This document shows, one piece after another, positions 46,043 to 57,323 of a DNA stretch of 64,000 nt (the first letter of the stretch is position 1; each line of letters begins with the position of its first letter). This DNA is from Photobacterium indicum (lineage in GTDB: Bacteria; Pseudomonadota; Gammaproteobacteria; Enterobacterales; Vibrionaceae): positions 1-64,000 of the forward strand of contig NZ_PYOC01000004.1 in NCBI RefSeq assembly GCF_003026215.1. The letters are read 5' to 3'. A model generated the notes under the pieces. The model was not told the DNA's origin, searched no databases, and saw only the letters and a program-made list of their open reading frames with translations. Both the position numbers and the translations under genes were made by a program.

Positions 46043-46855
46043 ATGCCTTCCCGACTCATTAAACTGACGATCTTAGCGACGCTAACAACCCTATTAAGCG
46101 GCTGCTACGAGCGCCATCGAACAACAGACAGTTTATGTGAAAGTTACCCCGCATTGTGTGCAGAACTAAACGTCAACGATGGCCAGTGTCGTATTCAACG
46201 CACAAATTTAATTTGGCAGCGTTTTGATGTGCAGAAAAACCCAACAGATGCAGAAAAATTCAAAGAGCTTCAATTCACATATGATTATCAAAAATGCTTA
46301 GAGTACGCGGCACGTATTGAGCCAACAGAATTAAAAGAACGTAAGAGCATCCGCATGAATGCACTCATTCATAGCTACAACTCCCTAAAACGTTTGAACT
46401 TAGAACTATCAAAGTCACCGGATCCTGACATTATTTATTACCGTTGGAGCCAAGGTGATCAAAATGCATTGCGTCAATTTTTATTATTAGAGGGTACCCA
46501 AAAATTAGAAACACCCGCTTTGCAGCTCGCTCTCGCAACCTACTACACCTATAAAGATAAAGAAAAAACATTGGCGCTATTGAAGCATGCGCTAGAGCTG
46601 TATAAAAAAGGCGATAGAATTCAGCCTGAAATTATCCAGAGTCTGGCTACCATTTCACATCAGGAAGGGTTTACTCAGAATGCGTATATCTGGGCAACAG
46701 TAGGATCACATTTTAACCTACCCGTCGCGAACAAAGAAAAGCTTGCGGCTTTATACCCAATGGCAGACAGTAAACGAGAGGCATTAGATAACAGTGCTAA
46801 TAAAATCACAAATGCTCTCAAGAAAGGGAAGTTCACAGCAGATATGATGAAATAA
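46043..46855 (+). CDS. DUF2989 family lipoprotein
   Basis: A 270-residue outer-envelope lipoprotein with lipobox LLSGC, lipidated Cys21. The N-terminal Cys-rich stretch (DSLCESYPALCAELNVNDGQCRIQR) is followed by an all-helical, TPR/Sel1-like region (about 150-240: LALATYYTYKDKEKTLALLKHALELYKKG). It resembles the Vibrionaceae/Shewanella family DUF2989, whose role is unknown. It converges on msrB with a terminator between. Confidence 0.85.
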   Translation: MPSRLIKLTILATLTTLLSGCYERHRTTDSLCESYPALCAELNVNDGQCRIQRTNLIWQRFDVQKNPTDAEKFKELQFTYDYQKCLEYAARIEPTELKERKSIRMNALIHSYNSLKRLNLELSKSPDPDIIYYRWSQGDQNALRQFLLLEGTQKLETPALQLALATYYTYKDKEKTLALLKHALELYKKGDRIQPEIIQSLATISHQEGFTQNAYIWATVGSHFNLPVANKEKLAALYPMADSKREALDNSANKITNALKKGKFTADMMK

Positions 46856-46920
46856 AACCACAAAATAACGAACCAGTATATTCCGGTATCGTAGCGTCTT
46901 ACTGTTAATATGATATTTTT

Positions 46921-46945
46921 AAAAGGACACTCTCGTCCTTTTAAA
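46921..46945. terminator. Terminator between the DUF2989 gene and msrB
   Basis: AAAAGGAC-ACTCTC-GTCCTTTT; A/T-rich flanks let it serve both convergent genes. Confidence 0.8.
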
Positions 46946-46958
46946 TTTCAATCACTTT

Positions 46959-47348
46959 TTAGTCTTTAGTTTCAAAGACTAAAGATACCGAGTTAACACA
47001 ATACCGCTCACCAGTTGTGTTTGGCCCATCAGGAAATACATGCCCTAAATGACTATCGCAATTTGCACAGCGAATTTCAGTACGCTGCATACCGTGTGAA
47101 ATATCTTCAATATATCGGACAGCTTCCTTATTCACAGGCGCATCAAAGCTTGGCCAGCCGCAGCCAGAGTCGTATTTGTTGTCGGATACAAATAAAGGCG
47201 CTTTACAACATGTGCAACTATAAAGTCCAGTATCACGATTATGCAGTAATGTTCCCGAAAAAGGAGCCTCAGTCCCCTTCTCTCTACAAATATAATACTG
47301 ATCTTCTGTTAAGTGTTCTCGCCAATAAGCATTTGTTTTATTAGTCAT
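46959..47348 (-). CDS. msrB: Peptide-methionine (R)-S-oxide reductase
   Basis: Repairs methionine-R-sulfoxide in proteins. The 129 residues have zinc ligands Cys45/Cys48 and Cys94/Cys97, catalytic Cys117 ([11 protein letters not shown]) and resolving Cys63 (SGCGWPSF). ATG 47348 is chosen over an in-frame start at 47408 because it gives the family N-terminus and has AGG upstream. It is divergent from gapA, as in E. coli yeaA-gapA. Confidence 0.94.
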   Translation of the reverse strand: MTNKTNAYWREHLTEDQYYICREKGTEAPFSGTLLHNRDTGLYSCTCCKAPLFVSDNKYDSGCGWPSFDAPVNKEAVRYIEDISHGMQRTEIRCANCDSHLGHVFPDGPNTTGERYCVNSVSLVFETKD

Positions 47349-48680
<1,332 letters not shown>

Positions 48681-48700
48681 TTATTACTTAGTAAAGTGAT

Positions 48701-48728
48701 AAAAAGGTAGCTATTAGCTACCTTTTTT
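48701..48728 (+). terminator. Terminator after gapA
   Basis: AAAAGGTAGC-TATTA-GCTACCTTTTTTT, a classic hairpin and T-run. A short palindrome, AAGTAATTATTACTT, precedes it. Confidence 0.92.
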
Positions 48729-49031
48729 TATATCTGTTATACACAGAACAATTGATAATTACACCGCCATATTCAATAACCCCACCCCTTTAGTATTATA
48801 AGTGACAAAACAACACTATAAATAGATCACTTTTAGTATCATTGAACCGCTACAGAGTCAGTTTTACATCCGTTCCCTTTGTTGAGATTTTACAAATTTA
48901 ACAAATAAGTTTTCATAAATAATGATATTTTTAAACGAAAAATAAGTGCTTATTCCGCTATCTTTTCTACACGAAATTTTGATTAAATAGCTGAATAAAC
49001 ATTTAAATCATAGTTAAGTAAGGAATAGTCG
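48729..49031 (+). other. 303-bp AT-rich region between gapA and yeaD
   Basis: No gene or strong motif recognised. It presumably holds the yeaD promoter; TAAGGA at 49019-49024 is the yeaD RBS. Confidence 0.5.
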
Positions 49032-49907
49032 ATGGATTTACGTAAGCTTTCAACGATTAATGCACTTTCAGATGCTGTTACCATTTGTGAATTTCAGGGC
49101 GTGAAAATAGTTCGTGTTATTCATGATACTGCAGAAGCAGGTATATCTCTTCATGGTGGACACCTAATTTGGTTCAAACCATCAGGTGAGCAAGATGTAA
49201 TATGGCTTAGTGAAAAAGCTGAGTTTGATACAACTAAAGCCATTCGTGGCGGCATTCCTGTTTGTTGGCCTTGGTTTGGTAAAGCGGCAACGCCATCGCA
49301 TGGTTTTGCACGAAACAGCCAATGGACACTTAAAGAACACCGTGAAAATAGCAATGGTGTGATTATTTCGCTGATGTTAGAAGACTCTGAATCAACACGT
49401 GAAATGTGGCCACATAAATTCAAAAATGAACTGATTTTTGAAATTGGTACAGAGCTTAAAGTCCACTTAACATCAACCAATATCGATGATCATAGCTGGT
49501 CATACGGCGGAGCCTTACACACTTACTTTACTGTTGCTGATATTAATACCATTGAAATTACAGGTATGGGTAAAGAGTACAACGATAGCACACAAAGTGG
49601 AAAAATTGCTGAAGGTGGCGACACGCTCATATTCACTCAAGAGGTAGACCGCGTTTACACCTCACCACAAGACATCATCGAGATTAATGATAAAAATAAT
49701 CAACGCCAAATTGCGGTTGAGAACCAAGGTCATAATGCAGCGGTTATTTGGAACCCTTGGCAAGAATTATCAATCAACATGAGTGACATGGCTGATAATA
49801 GTTTTGAAACCATGGTGTGTGTTGAATCAACGATTCACGGTCAAGGTATTGAGTTAGCGCCAGGTCAATCTCACACCCTAAGCACACTGATTTCTGTGAA
49901 AAAGTAA
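49032..49907 (+). CDS. yeaD: Glucose-6-phosphate 1-epimerase (YeaD-type aldose mutarotase)
   Basis: Interconverts anomers of D-hexose 6-phosphates. The 291 residues have the galactose-mutarotase-like beta-sandwich with GGHLIWFKPSGEQDVIWLSEKA, RGGIPVCWPWFG, SHGFARNSQW (catalytic His) and, late, the Glu in MVCVESTIHGQG. It follows gapA, as in E. coli, but on its own transcript after the gapA terminator. Confidence 0.93.
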   Translation: MDLRKLSTINALSDAVTICEFQGVKIVRVIHDTAEAGISLHGGHLIWFKPSGEQDVIWLSEKAEFDTTKAIRGGIPVCWPWFGKAATPSHGFARNSQWTLKEHRENSNGVIISLMLEDSESTREMWPHKFKNELIFEIGTELKVHLTSTNIDDHSWSYGGALHTYFTVADINTIEITGMGKEYNDSTQSGKIAEGGDTLIFTQEVDRVYTSPQDIIEINDKNNQRQIAVENQGHNAAVIWNPWQELSINMSDMADNSFETMVCVESTIHGQGIELAPGQSHTLSTLISVKK

Positions 49908-49953
49908 TCGGGTTTTCATTCGACACCACTGAGCTGTAATATTCAGTTAAACA

Positions 49954-49977
49954 AGCCGCATAGCTGTGCGGCTTTTT
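49954..49977 (+). terminator. Terminator after yeaD
   Basis: AGCCGCA-TAGCTG-TGCGGCT followed by TTTT. Confidence 0.85.
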
Positions 49978-50077
49978 AATACCGACATGCTAAAAACTCA
50001 CAATCAGATTTCAAACGTCTTTGATTACAGCTATCTTCGATGAAAAAGAAAATTATCCACGACATAAGCAATGCTCA

Positions 50078-50458
50078 TTAAGCCATCATATGCGATGTTG
50101 CTTCAATGAGTACCCAACCATTGCCGTCTGGATCCGTGAACGTTGCAAAGCGGCCGCCAATAAGTGACACAATCTCAGACAAGCTCACCCCCCTATCCGC
50201 TAATTCATTATAAGTTGATGTTATATCATCAGTTTTAACCACCAGGCCTTGTACAGAACCCGCTTTCATTCCAGCAAATGGCACCACTAAACTAATGGTT
50301 GTTTCCGCGCCTTTAGGTGCGAGCTGAATCCAGCGTTTCTTATTATTTGCATGATGATCACGTACTAATTCAAAGCCCAACGCATCACGATAAAATAACA
50401 ATGACTGACCCTGATTAGAAACAGGAATTGATACTGTATCAACACGTGAAATACCCAT
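50078..50458 (-). CDS. VOC (glyoxalase/bleomycin-resistance) family protein
   Basis: A 126-residue two-module VOC protein (DTVSIPVSNQGQSLLFYRDALGFELVRDHH...; GGRFATFTDPDGNGWVLIEA). The Glu of VLIEA is a likely metal ligand, but the usual N-terminal His is not obvious, so the metal site may be incomplete. No substrate can be assigned. It is a lone gene between yeaD and the prkA leader region. Confidence 0.82.
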   Translation of the reverse strand: MGISRVDTVSIPVSNQGQSLLFYRDALGFELVRDHHANNKKRWIQLAPKGAETTISLVVPFAGMKAGSVQGLVVKTDDITSTYNELADRGVSLSEIVSLIGGRFATFTDPDGNGWVLIEATSHMMA

Positions 50459-51061
50459 AAATCAAAATCCCCTATCTATACTTTTTATTTTTCTATCTCT
50501 CAAGCTTAAAACAGGGTTGTTGATTTCGCTCGAAAAATAAGCATCAACAAAGAAAAATACAGCCAATTCAATGTATTTTTTTATTCACTCTCAAAAATAG
50601 ACAAATAAATTCATTCGTATAGCACAAAAAATCACACAAACAGGTAAAAGTACATTTCTTATCATTATACGAACAGCCTTCAAAACGCAGTAATACTCCA
50701 TAAAATCGACGTCAAAGGCTTTATTCAATTAAAGAATATCGATAATAAAGCATATAAAACCAAGATATATTAATTAAATGATGTTAACGACTATTGATAG
50801 AACAAATACTGAATATCAGCGAAGTTCAGTTACATTTTGCTAACAATCTTGCTTGCATCTCCCATTTTTTAAGAGGATAGTAAGATTGTGAACAAGAAAT
50901 ATACAAGCTAGCGAAATGAAAGAAAAAAGGAAATTTATTTAAAAACCAACAACTCAGTGCAGCATTTTGATCAGTTAGGTCTAGTCTTAGATATGAGGGA
51001 TGTGAAAGTTTTTTGTTTTCGTCCTTTCTAATTGATTAAAGAACGATTCAGGGGGCATACC
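50459..51061. other. 603-bp intergenic region upstream of prkA
   Basis: AT-rich with no supported gene. It contains an 8-bp inverted repeat ACAATCTT (50843-50850) / AAGATTGT (50882-50889) with GAGG between. I searched for a sigma-54 GG-N10-GC promoter and found none convincing. This is the likely stress-responsive control region of the prkA operon. Confidence 0.5.
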
Positions 51062-52996
51062 ATGAGTATTTTTGACCATTATCGTCAACGCTATGAAGAA
51101 GCCAAGGATGAAGAGCTTTCGTTGCAAGAATTCCTTGAGATCTGCCGTAATGACCGTAGTTCATATGTGAACGCAGCAGAACGTCTGCTTATGGCCATCG
51201 GTGAACCAAAAATGATCGATACCGCTCAAGATCCATGCTTGAGCAGACTTTTCTCTAACCGTGTGATTTCACGCTACGAAACATTCGAAGATTTCTATGG
51301 CATGGAAGATGCGATAGAACAAATTGTTTCCTACTTAAGGCATGCAGCACAAGGCCTAGAAGAGCGTAAACAAATTTTGTATTTACTTGGCCCTGTAGGT
51401 GGCGGTAAATCATCATTAGCTGAAAAGCTAAAAAGCTTAATGCAAAAAGTACCCATCTATATTTTAACGGCAAACGGTGAACGCAGCCCCGTTAATGACC
51501 ACCCTTTCTGCTTATTCGATAAAAATGAAGATAGCGATATTCTTAATAAAGAATATGGCATTCCAGATCGTTATCTAAATAGCATTATGTCTCCTTGGGC
51601 AGCAAAACGCTTGCATGAATTTGGCGGTGACATCACCAAATTTAAAGTTATCAAGGTACGTCCATCTATTCTAGATCAAGTCGGTATTGCTAAAACTGAG
51701 CCTGGTGATGAAAACAACCAAGATATCTCAGCCTTAGTGGGTAAAGTAGATATTCGCCAGCTTGAGCACTTCTCACAAGATGATCCTGATGCATACAGTT
51801 ACTCAGGTGCCTTGTGTAAAGCTAACCAAGGGATGATGGAATTTGTAGAGATGTTTAAAGCGCCGCTAAAAGTGCTGCACCCTCTACTAACAGCCACACA
51901 GGAAGGCAACTACAACGGTACTGAAGGTTTATCAGCACTGCCGTTTGACGGTATCATTCTGGCTCACTCTAATGAATCTGAATGGCAAACATTCCGAAAT
52001 AATAAGAATAACGAAGCCTTCCTCGATCGTGTTTACATCGTGAAAGTGCCTTATTGTTTACGTGTTTCGGAAGAAATCAGAATTTACAAAAAACTACTGC
52101 AAAACAGTGAACTATCTTCAGCGCCATGTTCACCTAGCACGCTAGAAATCCTTGCTCGATTCACAGCACTTTCTCGTTTGAAAGAGCCTGAAAATTCAAG
52201 CATCTATTCAAAAATGCGTGTCTATGACGGTGAAACATTAAAAGATACCGACCCTAAAGCAAAATCGTACCAAGAGTACCGTGATTACGCAGGTGTCGAT
52301 GAAGGAATGAACGGTCTATCGACTCGTTTTGCCTTTAAGATCCTATCCCGAGTCTTTAACTTCGATCACTCTGAAGTTGCAGCGAACCCAGTGCATCTAT
52401 TCTACGTACTTGAACAGCAAATTGAGCGTGAACAATTCCCGCAAGATCTGTCTGAAAAGTACCTTGAATTTTTGAAAGGTTATTTGATTCCGAAATATGT
52501 TGAGTTTATTGGAAAAGAAATCCAAACCGCATATCTTGAGTCTTACTCTGAGTACGGTCAGAACATCTTTGATCGCTATGTGAGTTACGCTGATTTTTGG
52601 ATTCAAGATCAAGAGTACCGCGACCCAGATACAGGGCAACTATTTGACCGTTCAGCATTGAATAATGAATTGGAAAAAATTGAAAAACCTGCTGGGATCA
52701 GTAATCCAAAAGATTTCCGAAACGAGATTGTGAACTTCGTACTTCGTGCACGAGCTAACAATGCAGGAACAAATCCAAATTGGACCAGCTATGAAAAACT
52801 GCGCACTGTAATTGAGAAGAAAATGTTCTCAAATACAGAAGAACTGCTTCCTGTTATTTCCTTCAATGCCAAAACATCAACAGATGAACAAAAGAAACAT
52901 GATGATTTTGTCGCTCGAATGATGGAAAAGGGTTACACCCGCAAACAAGTACGGTTGTTATCTGAATGGTATCTACGCGTACGTAAGTCTTCATAA
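51062..52996 (+). CDS. prkA: Serine protein kinase PrkA (YeaG)
   Basis: A 644-residue AAA+/PrkA protein with Walker A GPVGGGKS at 110-117 and a C-terminal PrkA domain. E. coli YeaG is a stress and nitrogen-starvation kinase acting with YeaH; the AAA+ domain may also give protease-like activity in some homologues. ATG 51062 has AGGGGG 7 nt upstream and yields MSIFDHYRQRYEEAK; a longer in-frame start at 51032 lacks an RBS. It is first gene of a three-gene unit with yeaH and spoVR. Confidence 0.95.
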   Translation: MSIFDHYRQRYEEAKDEELSLQEFLEICRNDRSSYVNAAERLLMAIGEPKMIDTAQDPCLSRLFSNRVISRYETFEDFYGMEDAIEQIVSYLRHAAQGLEERKQILYLLGPVGGGKSSLAEKLKSLMQKVPIYILTANGERSPVNDHPFCLFDKNEDSDILNKEYGIPDRYLNSIMSPWAAKRLHEFGGDITKFKVIKVRPSILDQVGIAKTEPGDENNQDISALVGKVDIRQLEHFSQDDPDAYSYSGALCKANQGMMEFVEMFKAPLKVLHPLLTATQEGNYNGTEGLSALPFDGIILAHSNESEWQTFRNNKNNEAFLDRVYIVKVPYCLRVSEEIRIYKKLLQNSELSSAPCSPSTLEILARFTALSRLKEPENSSIYSKMRVYDGETLKDTDPKAKSYQEYRDYAGVDEGMNGLSTRFAFKILSRVFNFDHSEVAANPVHLFYVLEQQIEREQFPQDLSEKYLEFLKGYLIPKYVEFIGKEIQTAYLESYSEYGQNIFDRYVSYADFWIQDQEYRDPDTGQLFDRSALNNELEKIEKPAGISNPKDFRNEIVNFVLRARANNAGTNPNWTSYEKLRTVIEKKMFSNTEELLPVISFNAKTSTDEQKKHDDFVARMMEKGYTRKQVRLLSEWYLRVRKSS

Positions 52997-53047
52997 ATAC
53001 AGAAGTTGATAAACACGCGGTAGGATAAATAAACAGGGGGAGAGCTT

Positions 53048-54319
53048 ATGGCGCATTTTATAGACCGCAGGCTCAATGGTAAAAATAAAAGCACGGTGAA
53101 CCGCCAGCGCTTCTTACGCCGCCATAAATCGCAAATTAAAGAATCAATTGCGGATGCGGTCAATAAGCGCTCGATCACCGATGTTGAGAGCGGGGAAGAT
53201 ATTACTATCCCTTCTCGCGATATCAGAGAGCCAAGCTTTCATCAGGGCCGTGGTGGACAACGTAATGTTGTTCACCCAGGCAACGACCAATTTAGCCCCG
53301 GCGATCGTATTGAACGCCCCCCTAGTGGGGGTGGGCAAGGTGGCGCAGGTGAAGGTCAAGCTAGCCAAGATGGTGAAGGAGAGGATGAATTCGTCTTTCA
53401 AATATCGAAAGATGAATATCTTGATTTGCTGTTTGAAGATTTGGAATTACCAAACCTTCAAAAGAACCAACTCAATAAAATTGTTGAATGGAAGACATTT
53501 CGTTCTGGTTATAAATCAGCCGGTGTACCGTCGAATATTGCAATAGTACGATCATTACAAAATTCGTTAGCACGCCGAACTGCAATGACAGCAGGAAAAC
53601 GCAGACAGCTACGTGAATTTGAACAAGCCCTAGACTTGTTACAGACCACTGAACCTGCACAACCATTTGAAGAAAAGAAAATTCTAGACGAAATAGAGGC
53701 ACTGCAAAAGAAAATAAGCAGTGTGCCGTTTATTGATACCTTTGACTTACGCTACAAAAACTATGAGCGTCGTCCTCAGCCAAGCAGCCAAGCTGTTATG
53801 TTCTGCTTAATGGATGTCTCTGGTTCGATGGATCAAGCCACAAAAGACATTGCGAAACGCTTTTATATTTTACTGTACTTGTTTTTAAATCGAACCTACA
53901 AGAATGTAGATGTGATCTTTATTCGCCACCATACACAAGCTAAAGAAGTCGATGAACACGAGTTTTTCTACTCGCAGGAAACTGGGGGCACGATTGTATC
54001 CAGCGCCTTACGTATGATGAATGACATCATCAAAAAGCGTTACTCCCCTGCTGAATGGAATATCTATGCGGCTCAATCATCTGATGGTGATAACTGGGCT
54101 GATGACTCGCCAGGCTGTCGTGAATTACTCAATAAAGAGATTCTACCAGTAACCCGTTATTACTCTTATATCGAAATAACTCGACGAGCACATCAAACGC
54201 TCTGGAGAGAATACGAAGCACTGCAAGGAACTCACGCCAACTTTGCAATGCAAAACATAAGGACTGTGGATGACATTTTCCCTGTATTCAGGGAGCTATT
54301 TAAAAAACAAGTCAGCTAG
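53048..54319 (+). CDS. yeaH: YeaH family protein (UPF0229/DUF444)
   Basis: A 423-residue protein. The basic N-terminus ([24 protein letters not shown]) and Gly-rich low-complexity stretch (about 90-115) precede a von Willebrand A-like domain with a metal-site motif ([16 protein letters not shown]) at about 255-270. E. coli YeaH works with YeaG in starvation survival. RBS GGGGGAG. It lies 51 bp after prkA and 62 bp before spoVR. Confidence 0.94.
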   Translation: MAHFIDRRLNGKNKSTVNRQRFLRRHKSQIKESIADAVNKRSITDVESGEDITIPSRDIREPSFHQGRGGQRNVVHPGNDQFSPGDRIERPPSGGGQGGAGEGQASQDGEGEDEFVFQISKDEYLDLLFEDLELPNLQKNQLNKIVEWKTFRSGYKSAGVPSNIAIVRSLQNSLARRTAMTAGKRRQLREFEQALDLLQTTEPAQPFEEKKILDEIEALQKKISSVPFIDTFDLRYKNYERRPQPSSQAVMFCLMDVSGSMDQATKDIAKRFYILLYLFLNRTYKNVDVIFIRHHTQAKEVDEHEFFYSQETGGTIVSSALRMMNDIIKKRYSPAEWNIYAAQSSDGDNWADDSPGCRELLNKEILPVTRYYSYIEITRRAHQTLWREYEALQGTHANFAMQNIRTVDDIFPVFRELFKKQVS

Positions 54320-54381
54320 TGGCTAACACGTGTTGATGATTCGTTTTTAATGTCAATAAGCGCTTTTGGGGAGTGTGTTAT

Positions 54382-55911
54382 ATGGTTACAACCACAAAGA
54401 CAAAAACACTCAGTGATGGTCCAGATTGGACTTTTGACCTACTTGAACAGTATCACGTAGAAATCAAACGTATTGCTGACCATTATCAGTTAGATGCCTA
54501 TCCCAATCAGATAGAGATCATCACAGCTGAACAAATGATGGATGCTTATTCCAGTATAGGCATGCCAATTAATTACCATCATTGGTCATTTGGTAAACGT
54601 TTTATCGAAACAGAACGTGGCTATAAGCATGGTCAAATGGGTCTGGCTTATGAAATTGTTATAAACTCAGACCCTTGTATCTCTTATCTAATGGAAGAAA
54701 ACACCATCACTATGCAGGCGTTAGTCATGGCGCACGCATGTTATGGTCATAACTCTTTCTTCAAAGGTAACTATTTATTCAAGACATGGACAGACGCAAG
54801 TTCGATCATTGATTATCTTTTATTTGCCCGTAAATACATAACAGAATGCGAAGAAAGGTATGGCGTCGAGGATGTCGAAAGACTACTCGATTCTTGCCAC
54901 GCATTAATGAACTACGGTGTAGATCGCTATAAACGACCACAAAAAATATCATTAGTAGAAGAAACTGCACGCCAAAAAGCACGTGAAGATTATTTACAAA
55001 CTCAAGTAAATTCACTATGGCGCACAATTCCGGTAAACGAAGAAAAAGAAAACCATTCAGAAGAGGTTCGCTTCCCTTCTGAGCCCCAAGAAAACATTCT
55101 TTATTTCTTCGAGAAACACGCCCCCTTGCTAGAGCCTTGGCAAAGAGAAATAGTTAGAATTGTGCGTAAAGTTAGTCAATATTTCTACCCGCAAAAACAA
55201 ACCCAAGTCATGAACGAAGGTTGGGCGACGTTTTGGCATTACACCATCATGAACCACCTCTATGACGATGGATTAGTCACTGATCGTTTCATTATGGAGT
55301 TTCTTCACAGTCACACCAATGTCGTGGCACAGCCTGAATATAATAGTCCTTACTACAGCGGCATTAACCCTTATGCCCTTGGTTTCGCTATGTTCCAAGA
55401 TATTCGACGTATGTGTGAAAAACCAACAGAAGAAGATAAACAGTGGTTTCCTGATATTGCAGGTAAAGATTGGTTAGAAACCGTACACTTTGCGATGAGA
55501 AATTTTAAAGATGAGAGCTTTATTAGCCAGTATCTTTCGCCGAAGTTAATGCGGGATTTTAAACTCTTTGCCGTCAATGATGATGACAGACACAACTATG
55601 TGGAAGTCGATGCGATTCATAATGAAGAAGGCTATCGTGCCATCCGTGAAAAGTTATCCTCTCAGTACAACCTCAGTAATAATGAGCCCAATATTCAAGT
55701 TTGGAATGTGGCACTTAGAGGTGATCGTTCATTAACTCTTCGTTATGTACCACACAATCGTGTACCACTCGCAGATAGCTATAATGAGGTGATTAAACAC
55801 TTGCACCGTATTTGGGGATTTGATGTAACGCTTGAAGAAGAGATGCCTGATGGCAGAACACAAATTCTGGCAACTTGCCCTATTCAAAATCAATATAACA
55901 CTGAAATATAA
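54382..55911 (+). CDS. ycgB: SpoVR family protein (YcgB)
   Basis: A 509-residue member of the SpoVR family, named for a Bacillus spore-cortex protein; the E. coli homologue YcgB is RpoS-dependent and of unknown activity. Family segments include GPDWTFDLLEQYHVEIKRIADHY, HACYGHNSFFKGNYLF, QVMNEGWATFWHYTIMNHLYDDG and NPYALGFAMFQDIRR. The HxxxH/E-rich helices (HACYGHNSF; NEGWATFWH) look like a metal-binding peptidase-type site, an inference. ATG 54382 has GGGGAG upstream. Confidence 0.94.
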   Translation: MVTTTKTKTLSDGPDWTFDLLEQYHVEIKRIADHYQLDAYPNQIEIITAEQMMDAYSSIGMPINYHHWSFGKRFIETERGYKHGQMGLAYEIVINSDPCISYLMEENTITMQALVMAHACYGHNSFFKGNYLFKTWTDASSIIDYLLFARKYITECEERYGVEDVERLLDSCHALMNYGVDRYKRPQKISLVEETARQKAREDYLQTQVNSLWRTIPVNEEKENHSEEVRFPSEPQENILYFFEKHAPLLEPWQREIVRIVRKVSQYFYPQKQTQVMNEGWATFWHYTIMNHLYDDGLVTDRFIMEFLHSHTNVVAQPEYNSPYYSGINPYALGFAMFQDIRRMCEKPTEEDKQWFPDIAGKDWLETVHFAMRNFKDESFISQYLSPKLMRDFKLFAVNDDDRHNYVEVDAIHNEEGYRAIREKLSSQYNLSNNEPNIQVWNVALRGDRSLTLRYVPHNRVPLADSYNEVIKHLHRIWGFDVTLEEEMPDGRTQILATCPIQNQYNTEI

Positions 55912-55962
55912 AGCCTATTTTATATTACAGAATGTGTAAAAAATAACGTAAAGAAGACAATA

Positions 55963-55996
55963 AAAAAGCCGAAGGTAATATTACCTTCGGCTTTTT
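55963..55996. terminator. Bidirectional terminator between ycgB and fadR
   Basis: A perfect palindrome: AAAAAGCCGAAGGTAAT on one arm and its exact complement on the other, between convergent genes. Confidence 0.95.
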
Positions 55997-56018
55997 ATAT
56001 ATCTAAATTAAAGAACAG

Positions 56019-56870
56019 TTACTGCTCTTCTTCGTATAAGTAACGTGCAATTTCGATACGATTACTGTACCAAATCGCACCACTTTCACGGCCATATTTC
56101 TTTAAACGATCGGCAACATGTTCCGGTTGATTATTATCACAGTAAGACTGCATTTCACGGTAGAAATCTAGTGCTAACTGGCACGCTTCTGGGCTCATGA
56201 AATAATAACCACCCACACGGGTGTAAATTTTACGCAAACCATTAATCGTCAATACATACAACTTGTTACCTGATTTGCCCGCTAAACCTTGGAACAAACG
56301 ATAATCATAATAGTTAAATGCACGAGCACGGCAAACTGCTTCACACAATTCAGGATCCGTTTTGCCATATTTATCAACAATTTTCTTAACTTGCTGCATA
56401 AGTGGCAACTTGTCATCGCTGTTTTCTACGAATTCAGCAAAGCTATTTGCATTCAACAGTTCTTCACATGATTGAATAACATGCTCAATCAATTCACTAG
56501 ATTCTTTACCGTTACCCTTCACGGCATAGCGCATGAACACACTGCTGATATCAGTACGAGCAGCTAATAGATCTTCAAGTACACTCTGAACATCTTGACC
56601 GTCTAACGTAATCAAAGTGTCTAAAATACTAAGACCTGAAGTCTCCATATAATTATTCACACGTGTTGGTTTACCGTGTTGGATAGTCAACCATCCATCA
56701 CGAGCTAACCGTTGTAACACTTCACGTAATGTTGTTCGAGTTACGCCAATCAGTTCTGATAATTCACGTTCAGCTGGAAGAATCGAACCCTGAGGAAAGT
56801 GACCATTCCAGATACTCTCAATGATATATTTCTCAGCAAACGTTGCTGGGCTGTCAGCCTTTATAACCAT
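56019..56870 (-). CDS. fadR: Fatty acid metabolism regulator FadR (Vibrio-type)
   Basis: GntR-family repressor of fatty-acid degradation and activator of unsaturated fatty-acid synthesis, released by long-chain acyl-CoA. The winged-helix domain (about 1-75) has the recognition segment [30 protein letters not shown]; the acyl-CoA domain follows. At 283 residues it is longer than E. coli FadR (239) because of a roughly 40-residue insertion around [23 protein letters not shown], as in V. cholerae FadR, where the extra segment forms a second ligand site. It is divergent from nhaB. A clear target operator lies at fadH. Confidence 0.95.
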   Translation of the reverse strand: MVIKADSPATFAEKYIIESIWNGHFPQGSILPAERELSELIGVTRTTLREVLQRLARDGWLTIQHGKPTRVNNYMETSGLSILDTLITLDGQDVQSVLEDLLAARTDISSVFMRYAVKGNGKESSELIEHVIQSCEELLNANSFAEFVENSDDKLPLMQQVKKIVDKYGKTDPELCEAVCRARAFNYYDYRLFQGLAGKSGNKLYVLTINGLRKIYTRVGGYYFMSPEACQLALDFYREMQSYCDNNQPEHVADRLKKYGRESGAIWYSNRIEIARYLYEEEQ

Positions 56871-57323
56871 TTAAATGCTATCCAATTTGCTTCTTGTTTA
56901 TATTTTATTCACTCATCATACCACTAGTTCAAGAATAGGCGAAATTACAGAAAGGATTATAACTTGGCTATAGATGCACATTCAGGCCTGGATGTTAAGT
57001 AAAGTTGATTCTGCGCAACATTTGCTTACACTTTTAACTGTAAATTGCATACCGTGAGTTTCTAGCACATTAATATTCTCATTTTGAGGTGAAACCTGAG
57101 TAATTTATGTAACATCAGCTTACATAACTTGACTGATTCTGATCTAACGGTACAGTTAGCATCGAATAAATAATGGGAGCTGAATGGACGCTGCTGCCTA
57201 CTTTAAGTTAAACACCATCTATTTAATCAACCAGATATGATGTTTAGCTTAGAGGTCTGATTTAGATACAAAGGCCGCGCCCAGCTCATTTATTAACACG
57301 TACACTATAAGAGACCCCCAAAG
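56871..57323. other. 453-bp divergent promoter region, fadR/nhaB
   Basis: No gene supported. It contains the predicted nhaB promoter at 57129-57156 and, near 57252, AGGTCTGATTTAG, which resembles only one half of a FadR site. Confidence 0.5.
57129..57156 (+). promoter_or_regulatory. Predicted sigma-70 promoter for nhaB
   Basis: TTGACT (57129-57134), 16-bp spacer, TACAGT (57151-57156); this implies a leader of about 160 nt. Confidence 0.4.

Noticed and set aside
50459..51061. Sigma-54 promoter for prkA, as in E. coli yeaG
   Set aside because: No GG-N10-GC pair with acceptable flanks was found on the + strand.
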